Assembly: GCA_034509425.1 (NCBI GenBank)
Contig: JAVTVJ010000049.1
Location: 434,001-498,000 of the forward strand
DNA from: Eopsaltria australis
Lineage: Eukaryota > Chordata > Aves > Passeriformes > Petroicidae
Length of the DNA: 64,000 nt
Direction of reading: 5' to 3'
Of the stretch, positions 23,298 to 38,566 are shown one piece after another. The position numbers and the translations under genes are program-made. The stretch's first letter is position 1, and every line of letters begins with the position of its first letter. The notes beneath the pieces are model-generated. The model saw nothing but the letters and a program-made list of their open reading frames with translations. It had not been told where the DNA came from and made no database searches.

Positions 23298-25059
23298 GTG
23301 AGTGGCCGAGGCGGGGAGGGAGGGAGCGGGCGAGGGAGCGGCGCCCGGGGCGAGGCGAGGGGCGGCGGGGACCCTGGACAGCGCTGGGACGGGGCGCCGG
23401 CCGTGCCCGGGGCGCTCGGGGCGCGGCCGGGGCCGGGGCTCTCTCCGGCCGGGCGCTGATCGGTGCTGAGCCTCGGCAGCGGGCGGGGGGTGCTGGAGGC
23501 GCTCTCCCCTCAGCGCCCCGAGCCCCTGTGCGCCGTGCCCCGAGCAGACATGGGCGGGAGCGAAACAGGCATCGGCTCGGGGCTGGCAGCGCTCGGGGTG
23601 CTCGCTGAGGGCTCCAGCCACGGGCGTACTCCGGCGGCCTTTGTGCATTGTGAGGCTTTCTAAGAATTCGCCGACTGCTGATGCCCGTCAAGCTAATTAA
23701 ACCCATTCAGGCTCTGTTACTGCGTTATGCTTAGGTAAGGTTTCTTTTCCGGTTTTCAGAACAATTCGTATCTTTCCACCTCATGAATTAGACACAAACC
23801 TGACATTTCATCACATACTTGGTGCCCTAACAATAACTTCATCTCTGCATCTGCTATTCCAATTATTTCTTTTTCCTAGGGAGAATAAATGAACCCCCAA
23901 ACTGCGTTGCGTTTATGATGATTAGCAGGTTTTCACTCAGTTTTCTTAGCTGTCTTCTTCTTTCCATTTCCATCAAGACTTTAGGCTTGTAATCCCTTTT
24001 CTGAGTGAATAGGGTTGTTTGTGTGGCTAAAGCTCAGTGACCATTACTAGCCTATGTTTAGTATTCCCTTTATAAAATCATTGCTGTCTATAATAATGAC
24101 ATGCTTGAAAAGTTTTCCTCTCATATATAAAAGAGTGCTTTTACATATCTTTTATGCATCTTATGTCCTGTGTAAATCTAAATCTGCTTCTAGAATGGCT
24201 CTATTTTCAGAGCTGGTCACTTATTCTGTGGATGTAGTAAGATGGCTTTCTAAGTTCAAAGAATGATTTAACAGGAAAAAAGTCATAAGCAAGGATGCAA
24301 TGCGTCTGTAATGCTGTATAATGCTGTATTTGGGCTTTTCACTTCCACAGGTTACACTGTGCTGCATGTAGCTTGGTCTAAAGAGAAATGGTCAGACATT
24401 TGCTATTTGGAATATTAGTAGGAAAACCGAAATTTTTAATCACTCAGATTTTCCATTGTGAAGTCTGAGAATACAGAGCCACAGAAAAATGTAACAGAGG
24501 AATTCTTCATAACAAGTGTAAGAGTTTAATTACATTTGTATGAATAGAACAAAGTGTTTTACTTATTTGGAAGTGGTCTAATCTTAGAATTTTTCCTAAG
24601 ACAAAACTCTCAATGGAGCCACTCCCTTTTCTTGCAGTTAGAATTAAGATGATTTGTTTCCAAACTACAAAAAGTAGTCATAAGGAAACATACACTTTAA
24701 ATCATATAAATGGGTCTACTACTTTCCTGGGGTCAGGAACAAAAGGTGGTGACAGGCTGTACTGGGAAGAGATTCCTGTAACAGACTATTTTACATAATT
24801 AATCAGGGAAGATAAGCAATTCGGGCATCCAGAGAATGTGTGCAAATGTGTTACAGATGTTCTGTTGGTAGAAAAGAGAATTGTAGAGAAGTTTCTTGCT
24901 TGGATTGTGTTGCTCTGGAGTGCTACATATGGCCATATGTTCTGATGACTGTTCTCTTCACTTTGCCAGTAGCAGGAACCTTAAATGAACCAGGTGATTG
25001 TAAGGAAGCACGAGGAGTACTGTAGCAGTGATATAAAACTTTATGCTCCCTATTCTCAA

Positions 25060-25122
25060 AAAAAACCAAAACAAAACAAAAAAACCCCCAAAAAACCAAA
25101 AAAAAAACCAACAAAAAAAAGA
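25060..25122. repeat. A-rich low-complexity tract
   Basis: Runs of A interrupted by C (AAAACC, AAAACAAA words) with no G or T over about 60 bp. Confidence 0.85.
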
Positions 25123-28100
25123 GCATTTGCTGAAATCGTGCTAATCTAAAGCAGGCAGGAGAAATATGGAAGGAGAAAGAAGGAAGGCACATATTGAGAT
25201 TTCCTGGTTGTACTTCCTTTTTCTGTGGAAATATGTAGCTTGCAGCTATTATGAATCATGTCAATGCAAGATTATGAGGCAGACGTTGGAGGAGAAGGTA
25301 AGGAATTTAGTTTTACAGTGGTTTTTTTTAACCTTTTTGACATCAATAAAATGTCTCTCCAAGATCTTGCTATCCTCTCTCCCATTGGTTCACTTGCTGA
25401 GTACTCAAATTAATAAAATTTTTGATGAAACACTAAAAATGAGAAGTCAGTGTCCACAAAAGTAAGTACTTGAGTATATTTCTCTTACTGGGATTAATGC
25501 TTTCTTTAAAAAATTTATCTTTAGCCTTCTATGACAGTCTGTTTCAAAACAGATCCCATAGTGAAATCAAAACATAAGTAAGAGTTGATAATAAAATATA
25601 ATATGCCAAATATCAGTAACAGTCAAAACCTGGTTATGTCATGCCATAAAAGATAAAATATCACTGCTATTTTGGGTATGAATGCCATCTGTTAAAAATT
25701 CTAAAAAAAAAATACCAAGACTCAAAATAAGCAATCCTAGAAGCCAGGATAGAGCTTGTAGCAAACACAGCTATTTTCCTTTTAGCTGGAATGAATTGTT
25801 CGACAAAAAATACTGTAACTCATATCATGCTTTAAAAAAATCCCCAAAAACTAAACATCAAGCACCTCAGTAATGTAAGCAAGCATGTGCAATGTTCTAA
25901 ATTATCAACAAGGATATATGTGTCAGGGAGGTACTGGCTGTATTTTGTATCCAGTTTGTAGACTAGCAACAGGTTTTAATTTTTCTTTATAAAAAATCAG
26001 TCATTTAAGAAAAGTTCTATGTAGGTGAAAAGAAATCTTATTTTAAAAAAAATGGAAAGTTGGAAACTACTGGCCTGATTTAAAGTATTTTGTTGTAATG
26101 TTATTTAGAAATTGTTACGTTTCAGATTGCGCATTTTATTAACAAATGAAGTTTGGGCCATTGGAGAGCTGCCATTAGAGTTCCTTTGCTGGAATTCCTT
26201 GCACATTTTGTACTATTTGCTTTTTAAAGACCTTTATTGTGTACGTGTCTTTTAAAATTTACTGCATTTATGTAGATGTTTACCATTGCAATTAAGATTT
26301 TTAGCATTTGAAATTAAATTAGGCCACATCTCATATTTGACATTACTTTGAATATTCTTCCTAGCATGTCTTCACCATTTGAGATGTAGCTGTGTGATGT
26401 ATGTGTACTGTATGACTGTTATATGATGTATTTTCAGCATGTCTTGCATGAACAGTTGCAAGCTATGGTGTAAACAACAAATTAATTTTTTCTAATAACG
26501 ACAGCAAAATTCGCTAGAAACAGCAGATTTTTTATAAGGTTTTTGTTTATAGATTCACGTGCTTTGAGACAATTGAAAAAACCATGTTAGTATCTATAAT
26601 TAAGCCTTTTACTTGTAACATAGGTATTGACTGCAGCTCATTTGGCAATATGCTGTTCTTCCATTTTTTTGGTTGTCCTACTCGAGTGACAGCAGTTGTA
26701 GGTCAGTGCTAGGAAGTGGCTCACCACACAGGATATTTATTTTTGTAGATGTGGTGTCTAGAGCAAGCTGACATCTACTCCCTTTTGGTAGGAGTGCACG
26801 TTTCACTGCTCTCAGTTGTTCTTTGCTTCCTGACCTGAGCCAGGGCAAATATGATCCCTGTGGATTAATTTTGCTTCACCACAGAGAGACCTCACCAAGT
26901 CCTGTTGATTCAGATCCCAAGCACCTCTGTGAGCTTTAGGGTCTCTACAGGCCTTCAGTTTTTAGTAGAATCCCACCCTATCGAAGCATAGTATTTTGTG
27001 ATATTCACTTCCACTTGTTTTTCTTTCATGCTTCCTATTATATGACAGTTAAGTGGAATAGATGCCCCTGCTAAGAATATTACTGCTTTCAGATCTAATT
27101 GAGATTTAATTGTATTTTAACGGACATTCTCATTTGATTCAAATTCCCCCTTCCACAGTTCTGACCTTCACTGCTACTGTTAAGCACCCTCCCAGCTACT
27201 TGAACTTGGCAGTATTGTGGTACACATTATTCTTGATTTTACTGCTCTGACTCTTTAAATTAGTTTCTTTGTATTACTTAAAGTCAATTTGTGAATTGAT
27301 TTTCTTCTTGCATATTCACTATTCACACTCGAAGTAGCTGTTCCAAGAGAATGGTGCCCTGCTAGGAGAGACATTCAAACGAGTCCCTTCATGCAAGTCA
27401 GCCCCAGGAGGGTAATTTCTTACAGAGAACACACTAAGCCCAGATGATAACCAAGCTGTGACTTTATGTCTTATTTCTGGGAGAGTATTTCTTTCATGAG
27501 AGCCCCTGTCTATACTTCCTATGCATAGGTATCTTCCTGTGAACAGAATGCTGTGCTGTCCCTGCTTGAGTGACAGAGCCACTTTTTCTCTCCCCTAAGG
27601 CAAGGGGAAGAGTACCTGGAGAGTTGCACTCCTGCATGGGGCTGTGGGGCACAAAGCTGTCTGGAGCCCTCCCTTGGGATGGTTCGGCTGTGCCTTGCAC
27701 TTCACGCATGGCTATGCCCATCGATTGTTTCAGCTAAGTCCATATCGAAAATAGGTCAGCCATGCAGTGGCTCAGGAAGAGAGCTTTAATTGTGTGGTTG
27801 TAATCTAGAAACAGGATGTGTGTATCATCTTGGAGGAGACTGGAATCACTTCCAAAGATGTTATCAAGCATCGTGGAATCTAGCCCTTGGACAGCTATTT
27901 GTGTTAGAGAGCTGCAGGGAATATCCCATGCAAGTCATCCAATTGTCTCTCTGTGAATAAAGTTAAAATTTCTAGTTAGAAGGCAGCCTGCTAAAATTCT
28001 TTGATTATTTTCCCCGCCACAAATGGAAATTGGAAGAAACATACATTTATGAAGTTAATCTCTTCCTCAGCCCAGTTCTCAGTTATTCAGAACAAAAATA

Positions 28101-31100
28101 TATCATGCTTTTGGGAAAACATATTTTGTGGGAATCCTCCTGGTGTAATTCTAGAATGCCACTGATTCCAGAGAGTGCAGTAAAACTTACGGTTTCTGTG
28201 ATGCCACATACAGTAGTTGCTGCTAAACTCTCCACTTCCAATGAATAATAGCACAGAAACAAGTTTCTCAATAGCATATTAGACAGAAGTGTGTTGTATA
28301 GCAATGACTGCCTTTCTAATGCTGACCAAGGTAAACGTGTGTTTAATTTCACTTTAACCTTGCATTTCACTTGGCTCTTGATACAGATGCAGACTGACAA
28401 AAATTGTTCAGGGAAGGCTGATTACCCTCCTCGGCAAAAACAGAAATTCTTCACACACAAAAGAGCATTAGTAAAAGCCTCAGTACAACAGAGGAACACC
28501 TCAGCAATATTTCTAGTTTGTTACTTGGAAAAATTGGGATTTTATGTTTGCTCATAATGATTACTGTGGTTTGAAAACACAAGACAATATACTCAGGTGC
28601 AGCCTTCTGGTTAATAGGGAGGGGCATCTGCTTACATGAGTAGCTGTGTTTTTCCCTAGCCCTGACTGCAGGCATCCAGGAGCCTAAAATACTCATTGCA
28701 GTTCCTGTTTTAAATAGAACTGCTAAAAATGGCAAAATTTCCATGTCTTCAGAGAAAACATGTATCAATCTAACTTTACATTTCCTTTTTTTTTGTTTTT
28801 GCCAAAATTGTCTTCATAGTTGTCTCTTGCTTCTTTACACTGGCAAGCTGAAAGTGCAAAATGATTTACCTTCATGAGGAAAAAAATCTTTGGTGGACTG
28901 AAATTGTTGAAATATTGGTGAAAATAGAGCCATTAGTCCACAGAACTCACAAGGCATGTTTAGAGGTAGGATTTTAGAATTTCCCCATGGGAAGAATGGT
29001 ATGAAGGGAGAGAGTCTTGTGGCTTAAGTAACTTAGCAAGGCTTTTGGTCAATGGGGAACTGATTTTTTTAATCAAAAATGTCAGGGAATCTTGACAGAA
29101 ATAATTGCTATTAATTATAGACTAAATTAAATGCTTATTTTGATAAAATTAAAGATTGCCAAACACATTGCATGAGATTAAAAACCATCAAGGAGGACGT
29201 GCATTTCCTTTATGGAATTACGAAGCCTTCAGATATAGCAGAATGATATTAAACCTGCTGTGCTAGCCATGAAGATTTAGTGTGAGGATACCTTCCTTGT
29301 TCTTCTTGTATATTTAGCACCTGCGCCCTTTTATAATTTGTAACTGCAAAATCTATTAGAATTTTACTCTGTGCTTTCATCACGTTGTTTTTAAAATCTG
29401 GCTGCCAATTTTTGTAAAGTCAAACATGACTTTTCAAAATCACTCAGATCTACTAAATTGCCCAATAAACTTGTGCAACCTCTTAACTTCTGCTAAGACA
29501 TCTGGATTCACTTCTTAGCTGGGCTGCAGTCTTTCTGTTGTGATCCCCAGCATGCCTTATTTCTCCACTTATAAAGAAGGCATTGTTATGCTCCCTTCAC
29601 ATCCCATTTTTCTGTCTTAACTGTTCAGGGGGCAAACCATTCAGGTCAGATATCATCTTTTGCTGTATATTTCTGTGTGTCCCTGCCCATAGTTAGAGCC
29701 TTCTGGGTTAAAATAAGCAAGTAATAGGCCTACCTACAGCAATAGAGAGAGATCAGAATTCAGGGTATCAGTGGCACTATTTCTTTGCTGAATATCCTGC
29801 CCAAGGATGAACTAACAGAAGGTTAAATACCAGTATTTAAGTGTAAACCAAAGTTCTGTAGGAATTTTTGCATGTTGTAACCTTACTGACTAAATAGTGA
29901 GACCTTCATGAATGTTAGAAGGAAATGAAATATTTCCCTTTGCAAACAAAAACATTTGATTGTGTAGTGGCAATGAAATAACACAGAGGAGACCAGTCTT
30001 CCGTCACAAGTTAGGCAGTTTGCAAAACCTTTTGATGTGCTCATGAGGCAGAGACCACATTTGTAGTGTGTCACTGAAAATCTGCAGCTGATCTGAAAAT
30101 TAGTATCAGCTTCGATCAGGTTCACCCTTAGCCCTGTATGTCACATGCTCCACATCTGTGGGAGATGCAGCACGATTGTCAACCATACGTGGAAAAAGTC
30201 ATTGACCATAACAGTAGTAAATTGTAGATCCAACAGAGGCATGGCTAGTCACAGTTGGAAGTGAGCAGCATGAGATAGAGGTGGGCATCATGTCACTGAC
30301 TATTCTCGTAGCAGATTAGAGACTGGCACTCAGAAATGTCAGTAAAAACTGGCTTTAATGGTTGCTTAATATATGAAATGTGGTTTCATGTTATCTTCCT
30401 TTGAGTTTCTCTTTGAAAATTATTTGCAGTGCTAAGTAAAAAGTTCTAAGCAAAAATCGGTTGAAATGATAGAGGGAAATTAAAAGGAAAAAGTATCTTT
30501 TCAAATAGGCTTTGAAGCAGTGAAGAGCAAGGACTACTGATAGGATACAGGGTTATGGTTTACCCATAGCAAAAACTGAAACAGAACATCTATCCTTGCC
30601 TGTTTTGTGGGTAGAATTTTGTTAGCAGTAAAATTGGTACATGGAAAAATAAGATAAGAAACTGAAATGAGAGAGTGTTAGTGGCAGAAAAGTAGCTAAT
30701 GGGGTTAATGTGTTTTAAAAAAATAGTTATATTTTATTGCCATTGTTGTAAGTTACTATATTGTAAATGGCTGGTCTATTTAATGTTGGAATAAATATTC
30801 CAAAAAAGGCAGTTATATGGGTTTGTATAATAAATACTCACTGTTTTCTTTCCCAACTGTTACACTACAGTAATGGAAAACACTCATAATCTTTAGTAAA
30901 ATATTAATAAATGCATTCAGGTCTTTAAACTTAGGTTTGGCACTCTATCTTTTAGCAAAGAAGCTGCATTACTTAGGAATGCAATCCTAATGTCAGTTTA
31001 AGACAGTATGGGCATCGTGGGATTTAGATGCCTATTATAAATAGAGTTGAAAACCCAGAGCAAAGGTTTACAACATGAATATGCTGGAAAGATACTTGTG

Positions 31101-34100
31101 ATACTGTGCAAACTTAATTTCTCCATTGTCACAAGATACTTGTAAAGTTAGTGCTTGTGTCTCGTTAAAGCTTGTCAGGTACAAGTATTTAAAATAAATG
31201 TTTTGTATTTTCCACATCACCTAAACTGTAAGCAGAAATGTCAAATATTTCTGACCCCGTGTAAAGGAAGACTATACACAGTGCAGCAGACTTACTTTCC
31301 TCCCTATGTTATTTTTTCCTGTTGAGAGTGCACTCTGCAAGATTCGTGGTGCTTCAGAATGGTCTAGAATGCCAAAATGCTTAAAAAATGTTGTCTTCAT
31401 CTTGGCAGGAAGTTCTTTGGGGAGGAGATACTACCTTTCCTTATCCTTAAACTTAGGTCTCTGGTTTATATCCTCCAAGAACTTGTGCATCGCATCCCCT
31501 CCCTCTGCCCCAGCTCTTGTTGTGGCTTCTAAGCCTTTACTCCCTTGGAAGAGGGGAGCCTTGCTGTGTAGCATCCTCTTTCTGTGCACGTAAACAAGAG
31601 GTGGAACCTGTTATTTGTTACATGATTTCTTTTTTCAAGGGTCCAGTGAACAATAACTTTCCAGTCAAAGGAGCATAGCTCTTCAGGATAATATTCAAAT
31701 AACATTCAAAACCTATTTGAAGTACTCCTCTGAGTACATTTGCACTTGGTTTGGCTGGAATTTGATTTTGGTTCATTTTTAGGTTTTCTGCCACAGTTCA
31801 CTGTCCAGTTGCTCTGCTCTTTCTCCTCTGAAACAGCTGAAATGTTTTCTTTGCTGCTTGGAGCTATTATTCACAGCATCAGCGTGCAACACAGCAAGTT
31901 GGAGACATCCTGTTACATGGCTCCATTTTAGAAATGAACGTAGTTTCTTAACATAATGAAAGAGAGCAGGTGTTCAGTGGTGGATTTCTGTTTTACATAT
32001 TTAAAAGACAGTACATACAGAGTGGTTATTCTTTAACATTTTGGTGGGAAACTGTACTTGAAGGACCTTTGGTGTGGGACAGCCCCTACACTTAAGGTGA
32101 GCCTTAGGTCTGTGGGTAGCTAAAGTGTTGAGACAACATTTCATTTTAGTTTGGATTCTCAACAAAGTAAATCTGAGATGATTCTGTTGCTACTTTTCTT
32201 TGGCTGTTGCTCCTGTTTGAGAGCTCCTCCAGACCAAGATTCTTAAGGTATGTTCAGTGCACATTTTGCCTGAGGACTGAAGCCCAAAGCCTCCCAGCAC
32301 TGAAGCATAAATTGCCACACCTTGACTGAAGGACTAGGTGTCCTTACAGTTCCTTACCTTCTGTACTGGCAGCTGGAGGAAGGTCTGACTTGTGGTTACT
32401 GGTGATTGCTGACACCAGTGCACTTCCATGCTGCCTCACTGGAATGCAGTGGGGGCCTTGAAGGAAGCCAGGTAAGTGCTTCCATCCTGGCCTCTCAGAC
32501 ACATGTGCAGCACTAACTGGTGTTTCAGAAGGCCTGATGGAGAGAGAAAAGAGGTTCCTTATAGAAATATTATAAAACACAAGTGAAACATCTTTAAAAA
32601 GAAAATGCAAAGTTATGAAACAAAACTGTAAATCGGTAACAATGGACATCTGGCCTTTATGTTACAAATCAATGCCATTTAAAACAAAATACTAGAAAAT
32701 AACATAGGAAATGTCCAAGTTTAGAAAGTTTTTACTTCTTTATTAATACAGGGCAGCCTCATCAAACAGTGCTGTGAAACAAAGTATGTCATTCCCAGCC
32801 CCCCCAAGAGATGCTGGTGTGGCAAACCAGTGCCAACTAGAAATTGAATCGTGACAGCCTAATCTAGGTAATAAACACATATCTTCCTTAATTGTGCAAC
32901 AGAGAGCAATATATAACCAGCAGAGTCGGCTGAAACACAAAAACAGCAAACAAAAGAATTCTCCTAAAATCTAAAATACTACTGGAAAGCTCCATGAACT
33001 TAGCATGTCAACATGTTCTATAGGCTATACTGACAGCTTACAGAAAACTTATTTGCGTAAGAATCTAACAGACTTCAGTGGATTTGTAGTAGAGAGAACA
33101 CTTTATCAGTAAGAGAACTGTCCGTTCTATTACAAATAGTTTTGCTCTATTGCCCGTGTTTTCCTTATTTCTTAAGGATTTTTTGATCCTCACGTTTTCT
33201 TCTTTTCTCCTTGATCCTTTATTCTGTCTGTTACCTCCCTTTGTTTTATATCTCACATAATGAAGAATAGCATATTGCAAAATAAATTAGAAAAAAATAG
33301 AAAAACTGCAATCTGAGAAGTGGAGACAAGCTTTGATCTTTCAGAGTTTGGTAAGAATACTGTGATTTTAACATTGTTGCAGCCAGTGCAGTTTTACAGG
33401 TTGTGAAGTGAAGAAACGTGGGTAATTCTAAGTACCCTGCCTAGAACAACTCCAGGAAGATTACCCTGTGGGTCATGTAATACACAATATCTGTATTTAC
33501 CCACTGAGAGAAAGACCCAAGGACCTTGCACAAAAAGTCACAAAAAAGCAGCAGAAGAATCCTTACGGTTAAAATACATTTAATTTGCTTTAATAGTTAA
33601 ACCCTGAATTTGTACCTCGAATTAGAGGCTGGCGATTGATACATCTGATCAAAGTTTCTTTGTTAATCTTTTCTTGGATTTCCATTCCTCTGTATCTCTT
33701 AGTCTGTTTAATCTCTGTTCAACTGAAACACCTGTCACAGAAATCGGTGAATTTCAGTGGAATTTGCAAGCATTGCAAGCTAAGCATCTATTTCTGTGCC
33801 AGTCTGTAACCAGCACTCTGGCACAAAAATATCCAAAACTGAAACAGAGTTCCAAAAAGCTGGATGATATTATATTTTGGTGGGATTTGAATATTCAACC
33901 TTGATATTGTTACAAGAGGCTGCAATTCAGCAGCTAATGAACTTGAATCTGTATAATGCATGGCTTGAAACATGCTAAATATTTCTAAATGTATCTGTTA
34001 CAACTGGAGGAGCAGCACTGACCGAGGCTCCTACTATTTGATATGTTTAGCTACAGGGATGTGTCTTTTTTTAGTTGTTTATCACTAGTGATAGTGAGGG

Positions 34101-37100
34101 TTTGGAAAAGTAGCATTATAAATCATTTATTTTCCTTGGCATCATGATCAATACTCCAATGATACTCTGATTTTCACTGTGTCTATTATTAAAACAAGAA
34201 GCTACATTTTAATGACTCGAAAAGTTTCTTTAGAAAGGAGCTCACATTTCTCAATGCATACATCTCAATAGCCTGCTATGATTTGGATATGTCAAAGCTG
34301 AATCTCCCATAAATATTTTCAGCTTCCTGCTCCACAAGGCCACATTTTCCCCTTGCTTTTTACCTCAAACTGCCACCAGGGCCAAGGGGAAGTTACTACA
34401 GAATACGTGGTGAATATGGCAGTTATCTCTGAGTGAATTTTCCATTCCTTCTCCCTGCTGCTCTCATTTGCATGTGCTGACTTTTCCTGTGCAAAAGTAA
34501 TCTGAAAAACACTATGCAATTTGATTTCTTTCACATGCTTAAAAGAAGAGTTGAATAAATGGAACGGAAGGATTTGAAAGATCAGTAGCTGTGATAACTT
34601 CAGCAATTGCACTGGAGACAATAACAGGCATCACAGATTGAACATTCAACAGGAAGCCAAAATCTGCTTCTGGATTTATTTAATCTTCAGTTTTGTTACA
34701 CACGTGGTATCCACTAACAACAGGCTAATGTTAGTCATTAAGTGCTTATTTGTTGTGATTAACAAGATTAATATCTCTTAATGCAACATGTGCAAGCTCA
34801 GTATTTCACAGAAGCTCTCATCTTTATTAGCTTCAGCATTTTAGTGAAAAAAAGAAACCTGTGTTTTTAAAGACAATATGAATTGACATATTTACCTAGC
34901 TTTCTCTGTTTTAAATGCATATCTGCTGTATTTTGCAGAAGAGTATTAGAAAGCACCTAAACAATATACTCAAAATGATATTGTAATGTATTCCTAGAGC
35001 ATTCAGTCTCACAGGATGTGCTGATAATCTTTTCAAAGGTAAGATGCTTTTGTGTACTCAAATCTCTTTTAGAAGAGCAGATTTTGAAAGAGATGGGCTA
35101 TGAATAACTATATCTGCCTGTACCATTGTGTGCAAAATGACAGGCCAATCAGTGAAATAAAAAAGGAAGGTGCTAATTTACAGTGCTCATGGGCTAAATC
35201 AGCAATTCCAATTATTTTAAAACATGTTTTGTAGCAGAAACCATCTGTAGGTATTAATCAAAAAGCAAGGTGCCTCTTGGTCCTGCCCTGCAAATACCGT
35301 GGAAGAGAACAATTGGGAAAGCAGCCGATTTCTCTGCTTTTTCAGAGCTGTTTTTTTTTTTTTCAGGGACCTACCTAAAGCAGAATCAGTATCTGTATGA
35401 TGCCTGTGAAAACACCCCTTCAGCCATCTCTTTGGCTTGACTACACATCTTCAATCATATGTTTTTTCAGAAGAAGTACAAGGACATGACCTCAATGCTG
35501 CAGGTCAAACCATTTTTGCTAATTAGAAGGTCCTGTTATTACCTTCCCATGCACAGTTTTTAACCTTTCTGTAATCTCAAATGACCTTGGTTCTGTGATT
35601 ATTGCATCTGCACACTTAGCTGCAAAAACCCAACATTAAAAAGCCAAGGTCGTATTTTGGTTCAGAAATAAGAAAACATGCAAATCAGTATTTCAGTGAC
35701 AGCAGTCACAGACCTTTTAGGTTTTAATCCTATTCCTGCTATATCCAGAAACCTGCTATTGACTTCGAAGGGAGTTGGCATAGTGCTAAGCTATGAATAA
35801 ATATGAAAGGTAGTTGTCAGTGATTTTCAGCATGAAAATGATTTTGTAGACATTGTAAACAGAAGTGACAGGTGGCAAATACCCAGTCAGAGAACTCTGC
35901 AACTGAAATCTGCTAATGAAACTCTTTTCTTTCTACAGACCTAGTTTTCAGACAGTTCTCTAAGATCTATGGAGTTCATGGAAACTTTTAAGTACTTTTT
36001 ATTTATAATACTTTTAGTACTTTTATAAATAAAACTTGCTGTTCATTATAATTTAAAGCTGTGAACACAAAGGAAATATTTAACCATATACACTGTCATT
36101 AGACACTACAATCAATGTTTTATATTGCTTTACCATGCTCCATTATATTTGGGAAAATAATATTTATGCAAACCCGTATGTAAATTGTGTAAACAGTTCC
36201 ATCAACTTCAGCAGGATCAACATGTGCAGGTACAAATCTCAGTAAGATAAGTGTCTTTCAAGAAGCAGGGGAAATCTTTTATCATCTCTGAAAGATGCTT
36301 CACAGTTAATCCAGACGTGGTGCTCAAATGAGAAATTATATCATGCATTAGAAATTTGGAGTTTTTAAAGAGTTTATTGTTTCATTTGTTAAAAAAAGGA
36401 TGCAGCAATCCTGGCTAAGTCATGAATGCTAGCTAAAGATTTCACTAATGGTATGGGATAAAAGGTTACTAGATTTCACTTTTATCACAAAATAATTACC
36501 ATTTTTTACTTTATTTGCTCCTGAAAAGCATTTTTGATCTATGAAATAAGTAAAAATCAGATTTTGCAGACATTCAAAGTTAAATGTCAGGTTACATGAG
36601 TGAAGCGCTATGCGTTGCTAAATTTGAGATGGAGCTGTAAGTACGTATTTGGAAGGAACCAGTAAGGAACCAATTAACAATGACTTCATGTTCTAGACCC
36701 TCAGTGCTTCTCCTTTTGTGGATTCTAATTAAATTCCTTCAGCTATGGGCAACACTTTGATCTTTACATTTAACTCCTGCTGACTGTCATGACCACTGCA
36801 TGTCCTCAGGATGAGCTTTAATTCTTGAAAAGAAGACATACATTTATTTTCCTTTGCTTTTCTCTTACAAGTTTTATGAAAGTATTGTACTTTCAGGGAC
36901 TGCAAATGCAGATTATGCTATATTTGAAAATATATTCCTTTAAAGTGTGAGAATAATTTACAGATGTTTTGGATTGCTTGCCCTCACTGCAGCAGTTCCT
37001 CTCCTTCAATTGCTTCCTCATCTGGGCACTTGGATCACTCGAGATCTCATCAGTTGTGTCAGTTCAGTATCAGGATTTCTCAAAAAAAAACCCCAAAAAA

Positions 37101-38526
37101 ACCTCTCAAGCCCAAAACGTGAATAATGTGTCACGGTTACATACAGCAGTTTCCTAGTGTTTGTTGAGGTATCTTTAGTTCTGCCTCAGGAAAAGCAGCC
37201 CTGAGCAGTGCAGCTCCAGAGCTCCTGCAGTGTAAGGAGGCCATGGCTCTTGGGGGGTATCTCCATCAGGAATTGCTCAGCTGGGGGTTCAGCCATGCTG
37301 TGGGCCAGGGCTGCGTTCCATCCTGGGCGTGTGACAGGGGGAGCAGAGGATCAGGTGCTGTGAGCCTGCCTGCTGGGCTTGCTGGGGAGTGTTTTCACAG
37401 AGGTTTTGACTCACAGGAAGAGAATATTTTTCCCATGCTGTCTTCTCAGCATGCCTCCCTGTTATTTGGTCCTAGCATAGGAAAATATTTACCCTACGAA
37501 AGTACTTAATGTGATACTTAAAATGGCAAATACGAATTTTATCAGCAGCATTTGGGAATCGGTCCTTCCTTTAGTTACATGCCAAAACATGGGTGTATTA
37601 ATTAAGATTCCCCCTGTGCTTTTAATTGAAACCAGAGATGTGGCTGCAATATAACTTTCACATCTGGAGTCTAGGCTTCTCCCAGGGGTATATTTGGATC
37701 CAGGGACTTGCTTCAGACCATTACAGGGAAATGAGTCAGTCACAAAACCAGTATAAGAAATTCAGTGACAATTCAAAATGAGGGTTTTGCCGTGTCTTCA
37801 AGAACATTAGTTTCAGTGTTAAGATACAGTGTTTGGTGTTATTATGCAAATGCTAATATTTTAAAGCAGCAGAAATGTCTCTCATGACCTTAAAATAAGA
37901 CATACTAGTAGTTTTGAAGTTGACATGTGTTCTGTGAAAATTCTTTTCAAGATAGATGACAAGATAGAAAAGTAGATAATTTGGTTTTTTCTCAGAAAAC
38001 AAAGGTAATTATTTTCTTTACCTCCTGGCTTGGTAGCTGTCTAATGTTGCAGATCACAATCTGTTCACCTTGGAGTGCAGAGGAAACAGTTGTGTTTCTC
38101 TGCTTCTTAAAACACTTTATACAAAAAAAAAAGGTAGGAAGGTGAGGAAATTCCACATTATGTTGGGACAAAGATTTATTGTAAGCAAAGTCTAGATTTT
38201 TAGCTTGCCCTTAGCAGTCATACGGTGATATAGGACAGTCACTGGGATGAGTTACAACATTGAATTTGGATTTACTGAAATGTTTGGACTGTTAAAACAA
38301 TGATTGATTGGTGTGATTTGTATTATTTTATCATAGCTGCTTTACTATCTTTTACTTTGTTTGGTAATCACTGCAATTCCACTAATTCAGTAAGGCTGTA
38401 GTATTTCCCCATTATCGAGTATGCTGTGACTTACAGAAAAATTTTGACTCTTCTTGTGTTAGAAGTAGCCCATAACAGAGCTCTGTCTGGTGGTAAGAAC
38501 AGTGGAACTGGGCTTGCACAGCACAC

Positions 38527-38566
38527 AATGGCAATTTTAGAGAAAAAATGGCAATTTTAGAGAAAA
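38527..38566. repeat. 20-bp tandem duplication
   Basis: The unit AATGGCAATTTTAGAGAAAA occurs twice in direct succession (38527-38546, 38547-38566). Confidence 0.9.

Larger units (their letters stand above)
22780..23620 (+). promoter_or_regulatory. GUCY1A1: CpG island and TATA-less promoter of GUCY1A1
   Basis: This block of about 840 bp is extremely GC- and CpG-rich inside an AT-rich neighbourhood. Visible elements are a CRE-like GACGTCA (22787-22793), three perfect 15-bp CTCTGGCGGGCACGG repeats (23041-23085), many GC boxes, and an inverted CCAAT box GATTGG (23146-23151). A non-consensus AAATACA lies near 23210, and there is no real TATA box. A consensus splice donor follows at 23298. Its position upstream of the eight-exon GUCY1A1 coding region on the same strand is why I assign it to that gene. 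The long open frames in several phases here (up to 240 codons) come from a lack of AT-rich stop codons. Divergent antisense transcription from the island is possible but not shown. Confidence 0.8.

Noticed and set aside
22832..23706. Several overlapping open frames of 100-240 codons on both strands
   Set aside because: They lie in the CpG island, where stop codons are rare because of GC content. The peptides are Ala/Arg/Gly/Pro-rich without domains, and frames overlap on both strands.
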